Shown piece after piece: positions 12,421 to 24,456 of a DNA stretch of 64,000 nucleotides. The position numbers and the translations under genes were made by a program. The stretch's first letter is position 1. Every line of letters starts with the position of its first letter. This DNA comes from Aspidiotus rigidus. Taxonomy: Eukaryota > Arthropoda > Insecta > Hemiptera > Diaspididae. Location: assembly GCA_035079385.1 (NCBI GenBank), contig JAVHKY010000029.1, forward strand, positions 1,612,001 to 1,676,000, given 5' to 3'. The notes below the pieces were generated by a model, which saw only the letters and a program-made list of their open reading frames with translations, did no database searches and was not told the DNA's origin.

Positions 12421-12750
12421 TGGAGTTGTATATTTAGGAGGTTTTTTTTTTTAGCGGCTTTCCATAGTGAATGATCTGTGTGTTTTGTGGTATCCAATTC
12501 AAGCAGCTCAGATTCAATTGTTTTGTTATCATTTTCTACAATCAGGACTTTGACTTTCTTGCAGAGTTTTTTTAGCATTGTTTTGTCAAGAGAATCTCGT
12601 GTTGTTTGTCATTTGTGTCTGGCTTTTTTTCTTTCACGAACAGGTAGAACAATTTCTCGTGGATATTTTTTAGTATTAGTGTAAGTTCTGGTAATGGTGG
12701 GGGTGGCGGCTCTGGCGGCGTCGATTAATATGGAGTAGACTTCTGAAATG

Positions 12751-13038
12751 TTACGTAAATAAATAAGTCGATCAGCGATCGGTTGGCGACGTAGAAAAGT
12801 TTATTCAATCTTCATTTGGAAGTTCTAAAAAAGTCCCGTTCGTACACCGGGCGCGCGTATTTAAAGATATTCACACTGTCAAGGAAAATATAATTAACTA
12901 GCTAAGCCTGTATGCGTGCTCCTTGTTTATTTTAGCAACCACCTATTGCTCATAACATCCATAGCCTATCACGTAGCCTATACCGTAACATTCGGCCATC
13001 CGACTTTTCGACCGTCCTCGGTTGCCCGATAAGACTAG
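12751..13038 (-). mobile_element. LTR-like fragment inserted in the LINE
   Basis: On the minus strand, 12990-12751 begins TGTTACGG and ends CGTAACA (an imperfect terminal inverted repeat of TG...CA type), with AATAAA about 60 bases before its end, as expected for a retroviral-type LTR. Just before it (12991-13038) lies a purine-rich stretch ending GGATGGCCGAA that could be the polypurine tract of a 5'-truncated element. TGAAA occurs at 12746-12750 and 13039-13043, consistent with a 5-bp target duplication. Joining the outer flanks brings LINE sequence back to within a small frameshift of continuity, which supports insertion after the LINE was in place. Confidence 0.5.
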
Positions 13039-13043
13039 TGAAA

Positions 13044-13495
13044 GCAAAATCAAAACTGATAACTATTTGATACAGCCCAGTCAAGTTCATTTTCAGTTTT
13101 CAATCGTACTCTCAGGTCAATCTTCTCTGATACCATCTGCCTGTACAGGTCCCAGTCGGTGTTTTTATTTGTGATGTGGGTTTTGGCTTGCTTCTTAATG
13201 AGCCCGGTGCTCAGGGTCAGGATTAATGATAAGTCGCATTTGTTTTCTATGTCCGTGCCGCTATTCCTCTGGAGACAAAAAAGTCTTTACAGTCTGGAAT
13301 CCTTCTTCTGTCTGATGGCCAGTATGTAGGACTGCCGTTGGAGATAGCTAATCCGTTCATACTACTGATAGCGTTGTATAGTTCATTTCCTTTTGGTGAG
13401 TTGGATCTTGATCCCCAATACATGTGTTTGGCGTTGAAGTCGCCTCCTATTAACCATCTTCCTATTAACCATCTTGGCCCCAGCTGAGCTAACTG
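13044..13495 (-). pseudogene. Jockey-like AP endonuclease fragment
   Basis: The minus strand reads GGDFNAKHMYWGSRSNSPKG followed by a segment ending SNGSPTYWPSDRRR, then the endonuclease C-terminus and a linker with NTDWDLYRQM. GGDFNAKH...WGSR is the conserved catalytic block of LINE APE endonucleases, which nick the target DNA. A 15-base tandem duplication (AGATGGTTAATAGGA) lies just before the GGDFNAKH block. The N-terminal half is absent; homology stops near 13495. Confidence 0.75.
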
Positions 13496-13767
13496 ATAAT
13501 CTGAGGAAATAAATTTGACGAGTACAATGGAGCGAATCGATTACTGACAAAAAATAGAGTTTATTCACGAGACCCGGCTGCAGTCAACAATGGCCGACGA
13601 AAATTAAATATTATTCTTGCCATTACACTTATAGAATTATTTAATATTGCACTATTGCACTTATAAAAATTAAGTCTTATCCTCCACCGCCATGCCTGCC
13701 TCCATCCACGTCACGACCACCTTCACCTAATCTAATTTTTCGTTTCTCTCAAAATTTTTTTCCGGGT
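13496..13767. other. Unidentified segment replacing the LINE 5' part
   Basis: LINE homology ends abruptly here. The segment starts with CTGAGGAAATA, also found near the edge of the insert in the Penelope-like element at about 62528, and has AATAAA on the minus strand near 13560. It may be an LTR or other insert, but no matching second end is visible. Confidence 0.25.
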
Positions 13768-13822
13768 TACTATGTATGAAATACACCCGTTACATGTACA
13801 GTACATCAATATTTCGTCACTG
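13768..13822 (+). repeat. Direct repeat flanking the LINE, copy 2
   Basis: Near copy of 10378-10425 (TATGAAATACACCCGTTACA, then TACATCAATATTTCGTC), about 3.4 kb away in the same orientation. Confidence 0.55.
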
Positions 13823-16800
13823 TAACCTGCACTATCTTCCTCGCTCGCACGATTCTTTTTATAATATCAACTTATTCGATTGTACTGTTACGACCATATT
13901 TCTTTCTACCTATTTTTACGAGTCTCTTTCGATATTTAAACTACCAAATTATCTGTTACAAGACTATATGCCCATACACTAATCCTTCACTATATAAGCT
14001 CAATCAGAAGACCAAATCAATAAGTATGAATAATCAGAGACGATATCATTAACGTATTTCATGTGCTGTCATATTTTCATAAAACCCGTATATATTTATC
14101 GTCAGTTTGCGTTTTTTTTTTTTTTTTTTTTCTTAATCATCATATTATTTTCGCGTCTACACGTCTATTCATTAAATTTTCCTTTTAATCTCAAGTTTGT
14201 TTTCGTTGTCATCTCGGTGCTTATTTCAACCAATTTAAGTCTTATCAAGAATAAACGAGTCCCATTAATTACACTTTGATCGCAATTCATTCATGTCGTT
14301 CTTCTGTTATCTCTGGTTGTTTGCATACATCCCCATATTTTGGTATACTATTCAAAACCCCCTTCGTTAAGTGATCCCCTTTCTTAATCTTATGCTATAG
14401 GGATTTCGTACAGTGACGATGAAACAATGATGATTTTGAGGAGAAAATTTTGAAGGCGGGTCCGAGGTGAGGGCTGTGACCTACTTATGGTGGGTGGGTG
14501 TACCTTCAGTCTGTTTCTGCAAAACAAAGACGAATCCATCCCTTATCTCTTCACGTTGATATCGTACATCACCAATGATACCAAACACCGTCATTCAACT
14601 GATAACCCTAATTGTATAGTTGCAAAACTCCTGAAGGGAGAAAGAGAAAGGTGGTTCAACTTACTAATGATATTGATATTTCAATCTCAGCTTCTAGAAC
14701 AGATTAAGTGAATCTTTGTAATGGAAAACTAAAAATACCATAGCATGTTGAAAGAATCGAGAAAAAAATATTGACTTCAATAATTTTATAATTTTGCCGT
14801 ACCTACTTTTCTTCATTTTTTTCGCGTTTTTTTTCCTGCACACTCTCACGCAAACGATACGGCTTTTTATATCCTAAAATCAACGAGGATTTAAAAGGTT
14901 GCAAGATACCTTCTCCTCCTTGTTTCATCCATCTATTTTTAATGTATTTAAATCTTTGGAAAAAAATTCGCCGCGCGAAGAAGTATTATACGTGCTTGGA
15001 AATCAAAAAATTATCGCGGTGTAAGAAGAGATAAAAGGTGAAGAAAAAAGAAGAGAAGATACGACGCGACGCTCAATATTATAAGACAAGAACACGGAAC
15101 GCCCTATGTATACAATATAAATCATCTGAGGCTGATTTTTTCCCCTTTCTTTATTCATTTTATCGCGTTCTGCTATTAATATAGTTGGTGAGAACAAAGA
15201 CATTGCATCGTCGGTTAGCTATTAATGTATTCAGATAATAAAGAAACAGCACGATATTTCTTACCGCAATGTACTTACGATCGTCGGCTGTACAATAGTC
15301 AGAAAATGTAGAGCAAATTATGGCTAAAATTTATCGGAGCATTTCTTAGGTTTTTTTCTTTCTCTTTATTTTATTTTTTCTTTGGAAAATGAATTTGACG
15401 AAATAAGGGACAGTGAAGAATGATAACTGGAGTGACTCTGAAACGTAACTGTTGTCAGAATAACTGACAAACAGCTTTCAATATAACAGCGTAATCACTT
15501 CAAAGATGGAAAAAGAATTCGTTTGCGGCAAATTGGTTATGCAAATCTGTCAACGCATCGATTACTTCTACAAGTACACTCCCTATGAAGTTGCTGTTGA
15601 TAAGAGTTGAAGGTGGATGTTTGTACTGATGATAACGCTCTTCAGCTTTATTTTTCCTCCTCTTGTTGCATGTTTCTCTTCTTTATTCCACAAAATAATC
15701 ATGAGACGTCTGAATAATAGATACGTTGAGAAATACTCGTGACCTATATAGTATGGAAATACCTGAAATCATCAAAGAATCATTTTTTTGATTTTGAAAG
15801 AAATTTAGAGGAGAAATCATCTTGGAGGATTGATTGTTATTTGAAGATATCCGAATGAGGTCCATTAAATTCGTGCTCATCAAATTAAAATATGGAAAAA
15901 TAGTCCACCTTAGTACACTCCTGATAGGAATCCACTTTGATTATACTATGCGTCGTTTGTGTGTGTAATTATTTTGTTGGTGCAACGCCTCTTTAACTAG
16001 CACAGGAAACTAGAAAAAATCGATGGAAAGACGTTAACTCCTCCCTTCAATTGTGCTCACAGGTTAGCGATTACTTGACGTGACCTTCATCAAGGAAATT
16101 TTGAGGAGAGGCTAGAAGACTGAAGGACCCTGTCAAGTCTCAAAATAAGCTACTTGTAGAAAACAATAAAGATTAGAAAACTACACTGAATCAATTGGAA
16201 TTAATGACAACTGCTATCAAATTGAACGTGGTTTCTTTTCCTGTTTTCAGCCGAGCAAAAACGGGGAATGAAAAGAAATAATAATAATTTAGTCGGATCA
16301 ATTTGAGAAAATTTTTCTCTTCTCCCAAGAGTATACGATAGAGTTCTGGTTGTTCATATTTGGAAATCTGCTATTCTATCGGATTCTTCTCGCTGTCGCC
16401 CACTCAGTCATTTCCTCGCAAACTACAAGAATTCTCCTCTCACGTATGCGAATTTTTTTTTCATGCCTACGTCACTATCAAATAAAGACAAAGTCTTTTT
16501 CAAATCTGACGGTTCCAGTTTCATTCTACACGATACGCAGAAAAGCAATTCTATTTTCGTGTCACTGTACTTTTGAAGCTCTTCTATCTATAAAAATGTG
16601 AATCATCTCTCGAAGAATGAAGAAAATGAGAAACTATATAACCTTGACAAGAGTACAGTATGTACGGTATGATGGTATCGTTTTGGGTTTCAATTTTTAA
16701 GCTGTTGATTTGCCTTCTCTATTGCTGTCTGGAGTCTTGTTAAAAACCACTTTGAGTCGCCAGCTCACGTTTTTGTTAAGCTCGTTTTCGAGTGATTAAG

Positions 16801-18164
16801 AACGAGCAGCCGAGGTTCGATTTTGAATAGACGGAAAACAAAATCATCAGGGATGTCCTCCCACTCGAAAACAAATAAATAAAGTTGACGCGCGCTTATG
16901 AATTACGAGGTAATAGGACGTGGGTAGTGCGCGAAATCATCGTGCTATTGTTTTTAATAACACTTGAACCAAATTGAGGAATTGTTGACTTTTTCGATGA
17001 AATTAATTTCGAAAGTTATCGGTATTTCTTCAAACAGACGCCGCTGAAATTGAGTAAGCTTTACTCCATTAATCCGCGGATGTTATTTGGTCACGTCAAT
17101 TTCTGAAGCTCGTTGCATTTGAAGTCAATCTTCTTGGTCGCACTTTCCAATCCTTGTATCTGTTTTTCCTAAATTTTCCAAGTATTCGTTTCTCGATTCT
17201 CTGACGATGGTCCTCGACCAAAAATTGTTACAGATTTAATCATTTTTGAATTTGCAGTATCGTAATATTACTTCTTATGAAAGGATTAGTCTATTTTTCA
17301 TAATTTTTTGAATTGTATGAATCATCATATTAGAGGCTTTGAAAAAAAGCTTGTTCGACTTTCAACGCAGAAAATTTGATAGATTGTAGGTAGAGGTGCA
17401 GACTCTTGAATTTGAAAGTGCGAATATCATTATCAGGTACGTCCAAGAGACCGATTTGAAAAATTTTTGAGTGTAGTGTTGTATGATATTCAGTAGAGTT
17501 GTGTTGAGATTATGATACTCGCAATTTTCATTTAATGAGCCATAGCAAAATAATTATGTACGTGTTGAGATATTTAATTATACATATCGCTAGCACATAA
17601 GCTACCTCAAGGGATATGAACTAGGCTCAGACGAGATGTGTGGTTGTATAAACTAAGAAAAATAATTTTGCCTCGGATCAAGAGTCAAGAGGACAACCAG
17701 TAGGGTAAATCTAAAAATAGAGATGCGACAGCGGCGCTGACTTCAAGGAAAGATAACGGACTAAAAAAGTGAGAAGAAGAAGAAAGAGAGAATAAGTTAC
17801 ATAAAGTTAGGACAAAAGAGGGGGGGTTAGCTCACCATATAAACTAGATCCCCTTCCCCCCTCTCAAGAAAAAAAAGAGAAAAATTGTGAATGTCATCAA
17901 GGTATGTGATCTGTCACGAGAAAGGGCCCTTAGCATTACAGAAATCGTTTGTCGGATTTTGGGTGGTTTGTAATAATGAAGATCTATATTTTGAACAGTT
18001 GTGGTTGAAAAGAATTCCCCAAAAACCCACTTGGTGAGCTGCTCGGAGTTGCCTTCATTAACCTTGTTAATCGGGGTGCAAACAAGGAACTCGTTTTATG
18101 GAAGTCTTTTGTGCGCAGTATTAACTTTTGTTAGATTTTTGTAATGAAAGGTGAACTTTGTTCC
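13823..18164. other. Long non-coding stretch
   Basis: Nothing recognisable on either strand. A T20 tract lies at 14112-14131, and a short G-rich/C-rich inverted pair (GAGGGGGGG ... CCCCCCTC) at about 17820-17865. Open frames are short and in both strands alike. Confidence 0.45.
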
Positions 18165-18281
18165 TCATCGCACCACCTAAGTTCCCCTCTTATTATGTTG
18201 AAACTTTTCCAAATCTCTCGTTATGTCGGTATTCTTCTTCAAATTACACCACATGAAGCAGGTTCCCTGTTAAAAGTTTTT
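18165..18281 (-). repeat. Partial copy of the GGGAACCTG repeat family
   Basis: On the minus strand it starts TTTTAACAGGGAACCTG at 18280-18264 and continues with TTCATG and then GGAAAAGTTTCAAC, as in the full copies at 32867-33289 and 43121-44211. Only the left part is present. It lies 3' of the possible gene at 18467-18878. Confidence 0.5.
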
Positions 18282-18466
18282 CTCTCCCTGTTTCGAGGCG
18301 TTGAAGTTCCAAATACATATAAGGTTAGTTTAATTAGTTTAAATATTCCACTTCGAATTTATGTAAATGTATGTTATATACGACTTAATACACTTAATGC
18401 TTAACAATATTACTCAAATAAAGTCCATACATTTGCTTAATTTATCATAACTTGTCACCTGCCGAA

Positions 18467-18878
18467 CTATGAATATTTTTCACCTTGCGGTAATGTAGGG
18501 GTACCGGCGACTGGGACCGAATCTTCCGAGTTGCTCCCCTCTAGACCAACTATTTCCTCTTCTACTAGGAGGTCACTTTCAACAGTGTACATCATTGTCC
18601 CAAACACTTGATTTCCGTTTATTTCCAACATCATAGCATCTTCTCCTCGCCCTGTAATCAGAAATTACTGTCTATCTGTATCCCATAAATTTTGTGAGTT
18701 ACTATATAGACTAGCCTAAAATAACCACCTACCGGCAATGAAGTTTCCGATTGATATATGGAACCACTCGGAGCTCGGTTGCCCGCGAGAAGTTTCGCAC
18801 TCGAACGCCTTCCTTGCCAGGTACCCTGAGATCCAAAAACCTTCCTCTCTAAATACCTTTTCGGACATGAACATCATT
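18467..18878 (-). CDS. Possible two-exon gene, unrecognised acidic protein
   Basis: Two open blocks on the minus strand fit together as exons. Exon A (18878-18733) follows an acceptor CATTATGCAG with a T-rich tract and starts A-ATG-ATG; it encodes MMFMSEKVFREEGFWISGYL and ends ...GNFIAG before the donor GTAGGT. Exon B starts at 18651 after TGATTACAG. Exon A ends in phase 1 and exon B begins with two bases, so the frame is kept across an 81-base intron. Exon B reads GEDAMMLEINGNQVFGTMMY then an acidic run (LLVEEEIVGLEGSNSEDS) and stops at 18467. The product would be about 110 residues. A donor-like CAAG/GTGAAA at 18484 would allow further exons. I do not recognise the family. No membrane segment or signal peptide is seen; a CpG-rich block upstream (19050-19160) could be its promoter. 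Confidence 0.45.
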
Positions 18879-19049
18879 CTGCATAATGGAAAAAATAATT
18901 TTTCATTCTGCCTCTTCTTTTAAGAATGTAAAATACGAGCTAGGGGTCCAGGAGATGAAGAAGAGTACTTTCTTGCTCCAAAGAAATTATACAAGTAGGT
19001 AAAGAGGGGGTTTATACAAATAGAAACGTTTTCCCGTTACACGCGTTCC

Positions 19050-19160
19050 GCTCATGACGGGAACGCGACGACTTGAAACGCTACTTGACCCGCTACGTGA
19101 CTCGCGAGTTCAATACGGCCTTTTTTCACTAATGAATCAAACTCCGCTGTCAAATGAGGA
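19050..19160 (-). promoter_or_regulatory. CpG-rich block, possible promoter of the minus-strand gene
   Basis: Within AT-rich surroundings this stretch has many CpG steps (ACGCGTTCCGCTC, GGGAACGCGACG, ACTCGCGAG). It lies about 170-280 bases upstream of exon A of the possible gene at 18467-18878, in the right place for its promoter and leader. The link is inference. Confidence 0.22.
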
Positions 19161-19284
19161 ATATTTGAGCTGGTATTGGTACATTTATGTATGTAGTGAC
19201 ATATTTTCGATAATATTCAGTAAGGAACCTCGTAATCTTCAGATTTCGTCTATATGTTTATTGTTAAAATCGCAATTTTAAGGC

Positions 19285-21540
19285 TAAAGTTCGCACTTTG
19301 ACCTCGTCTGGCCCCATGAAACCAGCTGTTAGGTCTGCCAGACTGATTGATTCTTGAAGCGTACGTCTTATACTACAATCTGACACAAATTTCAGCCATA
19401 GATCTTTCCGATTAAATATCTAACAATTTTTGACGATTTGCAGCTAACGCCATTTTCGTCTCCGGCCACTTAGAGGTGCCAGACTTCAAGGACGTCATTT
19501 CTCGTAAAAAAATACTCGAAAAATAAGTTTACGGTAATTTTAGATCCTGCCAATTGAAAAATTCGCAGTGAGCTCCCAGTCTGTATGGAAAGATGAGGAT
19601 GGAGTGTTTGAAGAATGTTGATTTTAGGGAGGTGAATCAGAGGGATTTTAAAATAGAAGAAGAAAGAATAAGAAAAAAAAACTTGATGATTGGGCTCCTG
19701 CTCGTAGCTAACATTGTAACCGTTGGTTTTGTTTCTTACACTTATTTTCCAACGCTTCAAATTATCTTTCAGATTTTACCCTGATAAATTACTTACTCGT
19801 AACCATTTTTCCATAATGACGAGGCCATAAGTACATTGAAGCCTGAAGTGAAAAATTTTAGAATGAATGAAAATAAAGGTATAAGTTAAGTATTTGATTA
19901 TTATTATTTATATGATAACAAGAAGAAAAATATTTTTGAAAAATAATAATGATAATAATAATAAATGGTTAATGGTGAAAAGAATTTTTCTACGTTGGTA
20001 GGTTCTTTTCATTGTGTATGAGAGTGCCGTATAGGTACAGTAATAATACCGCGTACGCTACAGGTAAAAAACTTGGCGAAGGGTTAGGGTTGGTTATGGG
20101 GAACACGGTAGCACGTTGAAAAATAGGTCACGGACGTTCGTTTTCACTCGTGTAAATACACATTGCAATATACATTTTCGTACGCGAAGACGATATATAC
20201 TGGCTCGTACGAATTCGTTCTAATCTCGTACACTTCTTCCTCAAAAATTCGGTATCCCTATCCACTTCGTACTCGTATATTACTACCACTTTCTATTGTA
20301 CATACACGTAAATATATCGCGGTAACGTAAAAATTTTCGAATCAAACTCACAAGGAAGAAATTTATTCCGCGCGCTATAAAATTACGACATTCCAAAAAT
20401 TATAGAAGATGTGGTATTTTTTTTTGTGCTGCTGCTGCGTTTTCCCTCTGTAGTGCAACTTTCATTTTTTGTCTTTTTCAATCTATTTTTAGAAGCACGT
20501 GTATAATATACGCGACAGTATTTTTCGATATTGTAGCTCGCTTTTTGCGTTCCAGAAAGAAGTGTAAAATATTTTCTTTTATGCGATTATCTCGCTTTAT
20601 ATTTGAAATAGGCGAGTACAATTTTGTTCGATGCATTCTCCTATCGATATAGCTGATATAGCCAGCAAAGTTAGGAAGAACGTTCGATTGGATTTTGGAA
20701 AGTTGTCGCATTTCGTTAGGCGGATTCGTTAGCAACCTGCAAAATGACGTGATATCCGTATTTCGCTGGCGGGTTGTTTTGACGCGGCGCTTTCTCTCTG
20801 AGACTATCGATTTAAATGAAAAATTAAAATCGTATTTAAAACGCTCCATTCTTCATGAGGAAGATGGACTATTCTTTGAAATGAGACGCGTTGCGTTAAA
20901 TTATACTGAGAATTGACTATATTTTATTTGAGCATGTGGTTTGTAATACAATTTAGATCGTCGTCCGTGCTCAATTCCAAACAACAGAAATTACTAGTCT
21001 TACTTTCGTTCGATTTATGGTCAACTTTTAGTTCGTCGTACGACACGCACCCTTTTTTCATTTCCAAAGATTGAAAATCTGAGGTGTGTGTTTTGTAAAA
21101 ACAAACTTTGATGCAAAAATCTAAAAAAATTTAGAAAATTCCAAAAAATTTTCAAAAAGTCCGAAAAAAATCTTGGAAAATCTTGAAAAATCCAGGAAAT
21201 TTTGAATAAATGTCGAAAAAATGTTGAAAAATAGTGGAGAATCTGGAAAAAATCCTAGTAAAAGTCTGAAAGCTTCGAGAAAAAATCCATAAAGTTTGGA
21301 AAATTATTGTAATTTACCTGTCTGCATGTTATATTCCCGATCGAAAGAAAAAAAAAGTCTTCAAATTTCTACTGCCTGTTATACTCGGGAAAATACGGTA
21401 GATCTAATTTTCCTCTGTTGAAAGATTATGATAAGTTTCTTATGAAATTTATCAATACGACTATGACAAAAATTATTGGAGTGGTGAGAGTAGTTGTTTT
21501 GCTGAGGAGAGTATGAGAATAGAAGGAGTTTTGGTTCATT
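19285..21540. other. Non-coding DNA with simple repeats
   Basis: An ATT/AATA-rich microsatellite region lies at about 19893-19975. At about 21118-21300 an A-rich cryptic repeat alternates GAAAA, TTCC and AAATTTT blocks with no fixed period. Open frames on both strands at 20478-20916 are not recognisable. Confidence 0.45.
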
Positions 21541-21550
21541 CTTACTCAGC

Positions 21551-22102
21551 ATAAAACGGCTCCATTTCCCCAACCCCCCTATCACGGAATTTTACATCGC
21601 GACTAATGCCATGATTTTGTTCACAATTTGTTCAATTTTTTTCTACAAGTTTTAAATTTTGTTCACATACCGTTTTCTCGCTATACAAATTTCAAATTTG
21701 GGGGTAGTGCTGGGGAAATAAAGCCCCTCATCTTAAAATTTAGGGTTCAAACCCATGTCATAGTTGTGTTCAATAATCCCCAAAATTTGTTCACTCGTCA
21801 TTTCCCCACTTTAGCTACTTCAAATTTGGGGGCGAGGGCTAGAGAAATGCAGCCCCATCTTTGAATTTTGAGTTCAAATCCATGTGATAATTTTGTTCAG
21901 GAAACTTTGGATTTTGTTCACCCATCATTTCCCCGCCACTTACATTCAACATTTTAGGGCTTAAGGAAATGTATACCCCTCCCTTCTCTCATATATGAAT
22001 TTATAATCAAAATTCACCCATATTTTCCAATTACTCATATCTCATATTTTGGGTCCCACAGGCATGAAATACCCTCGCTTATCCTCCTTATTTTGATATT
22101 TC
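21551..22102 (+). repeat. Left arm of the fold-back structure
   Basis: Tandem monomers of about 138 bases with recurring TTCAAATTTGGGGG and ATTTTGTTCA motifs; inverted relative to 24474-25142 and to the isolated array at 4612-4965. Confidence 0.75.
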
Positions 22103-23353
22103 ATTCTATTCAATTTTGAAGCCCTCCTCCGAATTGTTTGCGCAACTGCATTGTGCCGTTATGTTGTCCATTTGTGCTGGTCTCCTTTATCCTCCAATTG
22201 TTTTAAAAGCTGGGGATATAAGAACTCCCTTTCTATTACAAATTGTGGCTCCGAAACGGAGTGAATCCTTTGTGTTGGGATTGTTGTGGTACATTCGCTC
22301 ACCACTTGTTGACCTTGACTTCTGATGGTAAGAAATTGACGGAATGTTATCAAGAAGATTATTTCTGTTGTGACCTCACGGTGAGAGATCCGCCACAGCC
22401 CCGTCTCTGATAGGGCCGGGCAAACACTCACTTAGGAGATCGTTTTCTGTCATTAAGTACATTTAAATGAAAAGAAAGAGATGTTTCAACGAAAAATACC
22501 TCCAGAAAAAAAAAACTATTTAATATAACGAAATAATCTAAGCTGCAAAACTTCTCCGATAACTTTCATCGTGAGTTACTCAAAAAGAATTGAACTTCTT
22601 TGTATCAAGGTAAACTACTGTCTATTAAAACGGATACCGACTGGTAGATTTTATATTTCAGAATTATCATCCATTTGGTTGAGGTTGCTGTCAGAACCAC
22701 CTGAGGGAAAAACGATACCACTCCACAAAAAAGTAAATGCGGCAGGCCGGGCAAAGCTAAATGCGCGCTTGTCATTCAAGATAAATTTTTATCATTAGAA
22801 TTTTTTAGTTTTCCAATTTATTTCACAATTATATGCTTTCTTTTGTCTGCATTGATTTTTTGGTCCAAAGTTATGATTTTTCGTGATTTTGTTTTTTCGT
22901 TCCTTAACTGTTCAACGTTTTAATGTTCTATTTTCAATTTTTTTCGTGACATTATTCTGAACCACTTGAAGTCTTCTTTTTTGTGATTTTCAAACAAAGG
23001 ATAGCTTGATCTGAGACAATCCTCAATTAAACGAGTACAAACTATTGTTATGGTTCAGTCAACTTTTTTTAATGAAAATGTGAAGTGAAAGGTTCTTTCC
23101 AAGTAATTTGGTAAACTAGTATCTAATTTAAAAATGTAGCATATTATGCTTACAAATTTACACGGAGAACTATCACTTACTTACAGCCTATAAATGACCT
23201 ACTGTACAGATTTACTTTAAAATTATTACGAACGAGGCAAGCATTCTTCTCGAGAATCCCCTCACACCTCTAAATTCAATTTTAAAAGAGTGGATGGCCT
23301 TCAAAATTGAATAAAATGAAATATTATGTAAGTTCGAAAATTATTATTATTAT

Positions 23354-24456
23354 TAGAGCTCGGATTTGCTGGCTTTTGTCAGATTACTTCCTGAAGGGCG
23401 GTTGGACTAAGAGTTAAATACGAGTACGTTTCGGGAAACAGGGAGCCTGGGAAAAAAAATTTATAATGCCAAAAAATGCCAAAAATGGAATAAATGCCAA
23501 AAATGGGTATAAATGCCAAATATTGCCAAATATGTCCATTTTCAGGGTAAAATCACTTTTCCAACAGAAAAAAAAAGAAATGACAAGGTAATTTTCAACT
23601 TCATCATCTCGAACTGCTGAAAATGTAAAATGTACTTAGCAAAACTGAAAATATTCCTAAAATCTCCAGCTCGAATCTCCATTTACAAAGAAATTATGCA
23701 GGACCCTCTTCCTCCAGACGTCGTAGTTTCGCGCTGGGGCACCTGGTTAACCGCGGCTTTATTCTTCGCGAACAATTTCGAAAATTTTTCCCAAGTTGTG
23801 ACAATGTTACCAAATGATTCGAAGCATGTTGACAAACTGAAGACATTATTCGCGAACAAGATAGCATTAGCTGCAGATTTAGCTTTCATACGCGCCCATC
23901 TGTCCTTTTTACCTCCGATCATCACAAAATTGGAGACGAGAGGGCTTTCGCTGAACGATCAAATTCAAATCATCGATAACGTGCGCGCTAGGATACATGC
24001 CATACCTGGTACACGTGGCATGACATTAAGGAAGAAATCGGATTCAGTTTTCATTCAAAAAAATGATAGCCTACAAACGCTGCACGACCTTAATCAAAGT
24101 CTTCTTGACGGCAGCATTTCATCGCCTGTTTCGGATGACCCGGCAGTACTGAGCGCATTTGTCCACGCTCCTCTTACGTCGGTAGACATTGAGCGTTCGT
24201 TCTGAGACTACAAGTTGATATTAACTGATCGTCGACATAGTTTCAAGCAAGAAAATCTAGAACGCCACCTAATTGTGATGCATAATACTCGATTTTTGTA
24301 ACTTTTTTTTTTTTTCTAGGTATATACCTACAAGTATCCATTTACGACATTTTTCAACGAAAATTTTTGTGAATTTTATAAATGCCAAAAAATGCCTAAT
24401 ATACAGTTTTGAGTGCCAAATTTTATCATTCAAAACGCCAAAAATTCCGAGCTCTA
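23354..24456 (+). mobile_element. Internally deleted hAT transposon with perfect 8-bp TSD
   Basis: The left end is TAGAGCTCGGATTTG and the right end, reverse-complemented, TAGAGCTCGGAATTT. Both are flanked by ATTATTAT (23346-23353 and 24457-24464), an exact 8-bp duplication as made by hAT transposases, though in a low-complexity AT tract. Sub-terminal repeats of TGCCAAAAAATGCC type lie near both ends (about 23466-23535 and 24383-24440), as in other hAT elements. The 1103-bp element retains only the C-terminal part of a transposase, so it cannot move itself. It sits between the arms of the fold-back structure and so inserted after it formed. Confidence 0.85.
23630..24301 (+). pseudogene. hAT transposase C-terminal half, one in-frame stop
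   Basis: The frame 23630-24205 encodes a segment with VVSRWGTWLTAALFFANNFE, then LAADLAFIRAHLSFLPPIIT and LETRGLSLNDQ, which I know from hAT transposases related to CGGBP1-like proteins. It ends PLTSVDIERSF, the start of the hAT C-terminal dimerisation block, where a TGA (24203-24205) interrupts what is normally Ser in ERSFS. The same frame then continues with DYKLILTDRRHSFKQENLER to a TAA at 24299-24301, so the domain is otherwise complete. The N-terminal zinc finger and the first catalytic part are missing, and no start codon can be assigned. A single point change explains the stop, so the copy is not very old. Confidence 0.8.

Larger units (their letters stand above)
10702..13495 (-). mobile_element. 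Jockey-like non-LTR retrotransposon, 5' truncated and degenerate
   Basis: Read on the minus strand, the element carries in order the C-terminal part of an APE endonuclease (13495-13044), a linker, a reverse transcriptase, a Jockey-type C-terminus and a 3' untranslated region ending in two A tracts (10733-10723 and 10714-10702). This order and the FADD-type RT are those of the Jockey group. The endonuclease N-terminus and ORF1 are missing. The body is interrupted by an LTR-like insert at 12751-13038. Stops and frameshifts make it inactive. Confidence 0.85.

Noticed and set aside
20084..20100. GGGTTAGGGTTGG, possible telomeric repeat.
   Set aside because: Only two imperfect units, and the insect telomere motif is TTAGG; no array is present.
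23594..23629. Upstream extension of the hAT transposase frame.
   Set aside because: An in-frame TGA at 23618-23620 closes the frame, and no transposase similarity is visible further upstream.
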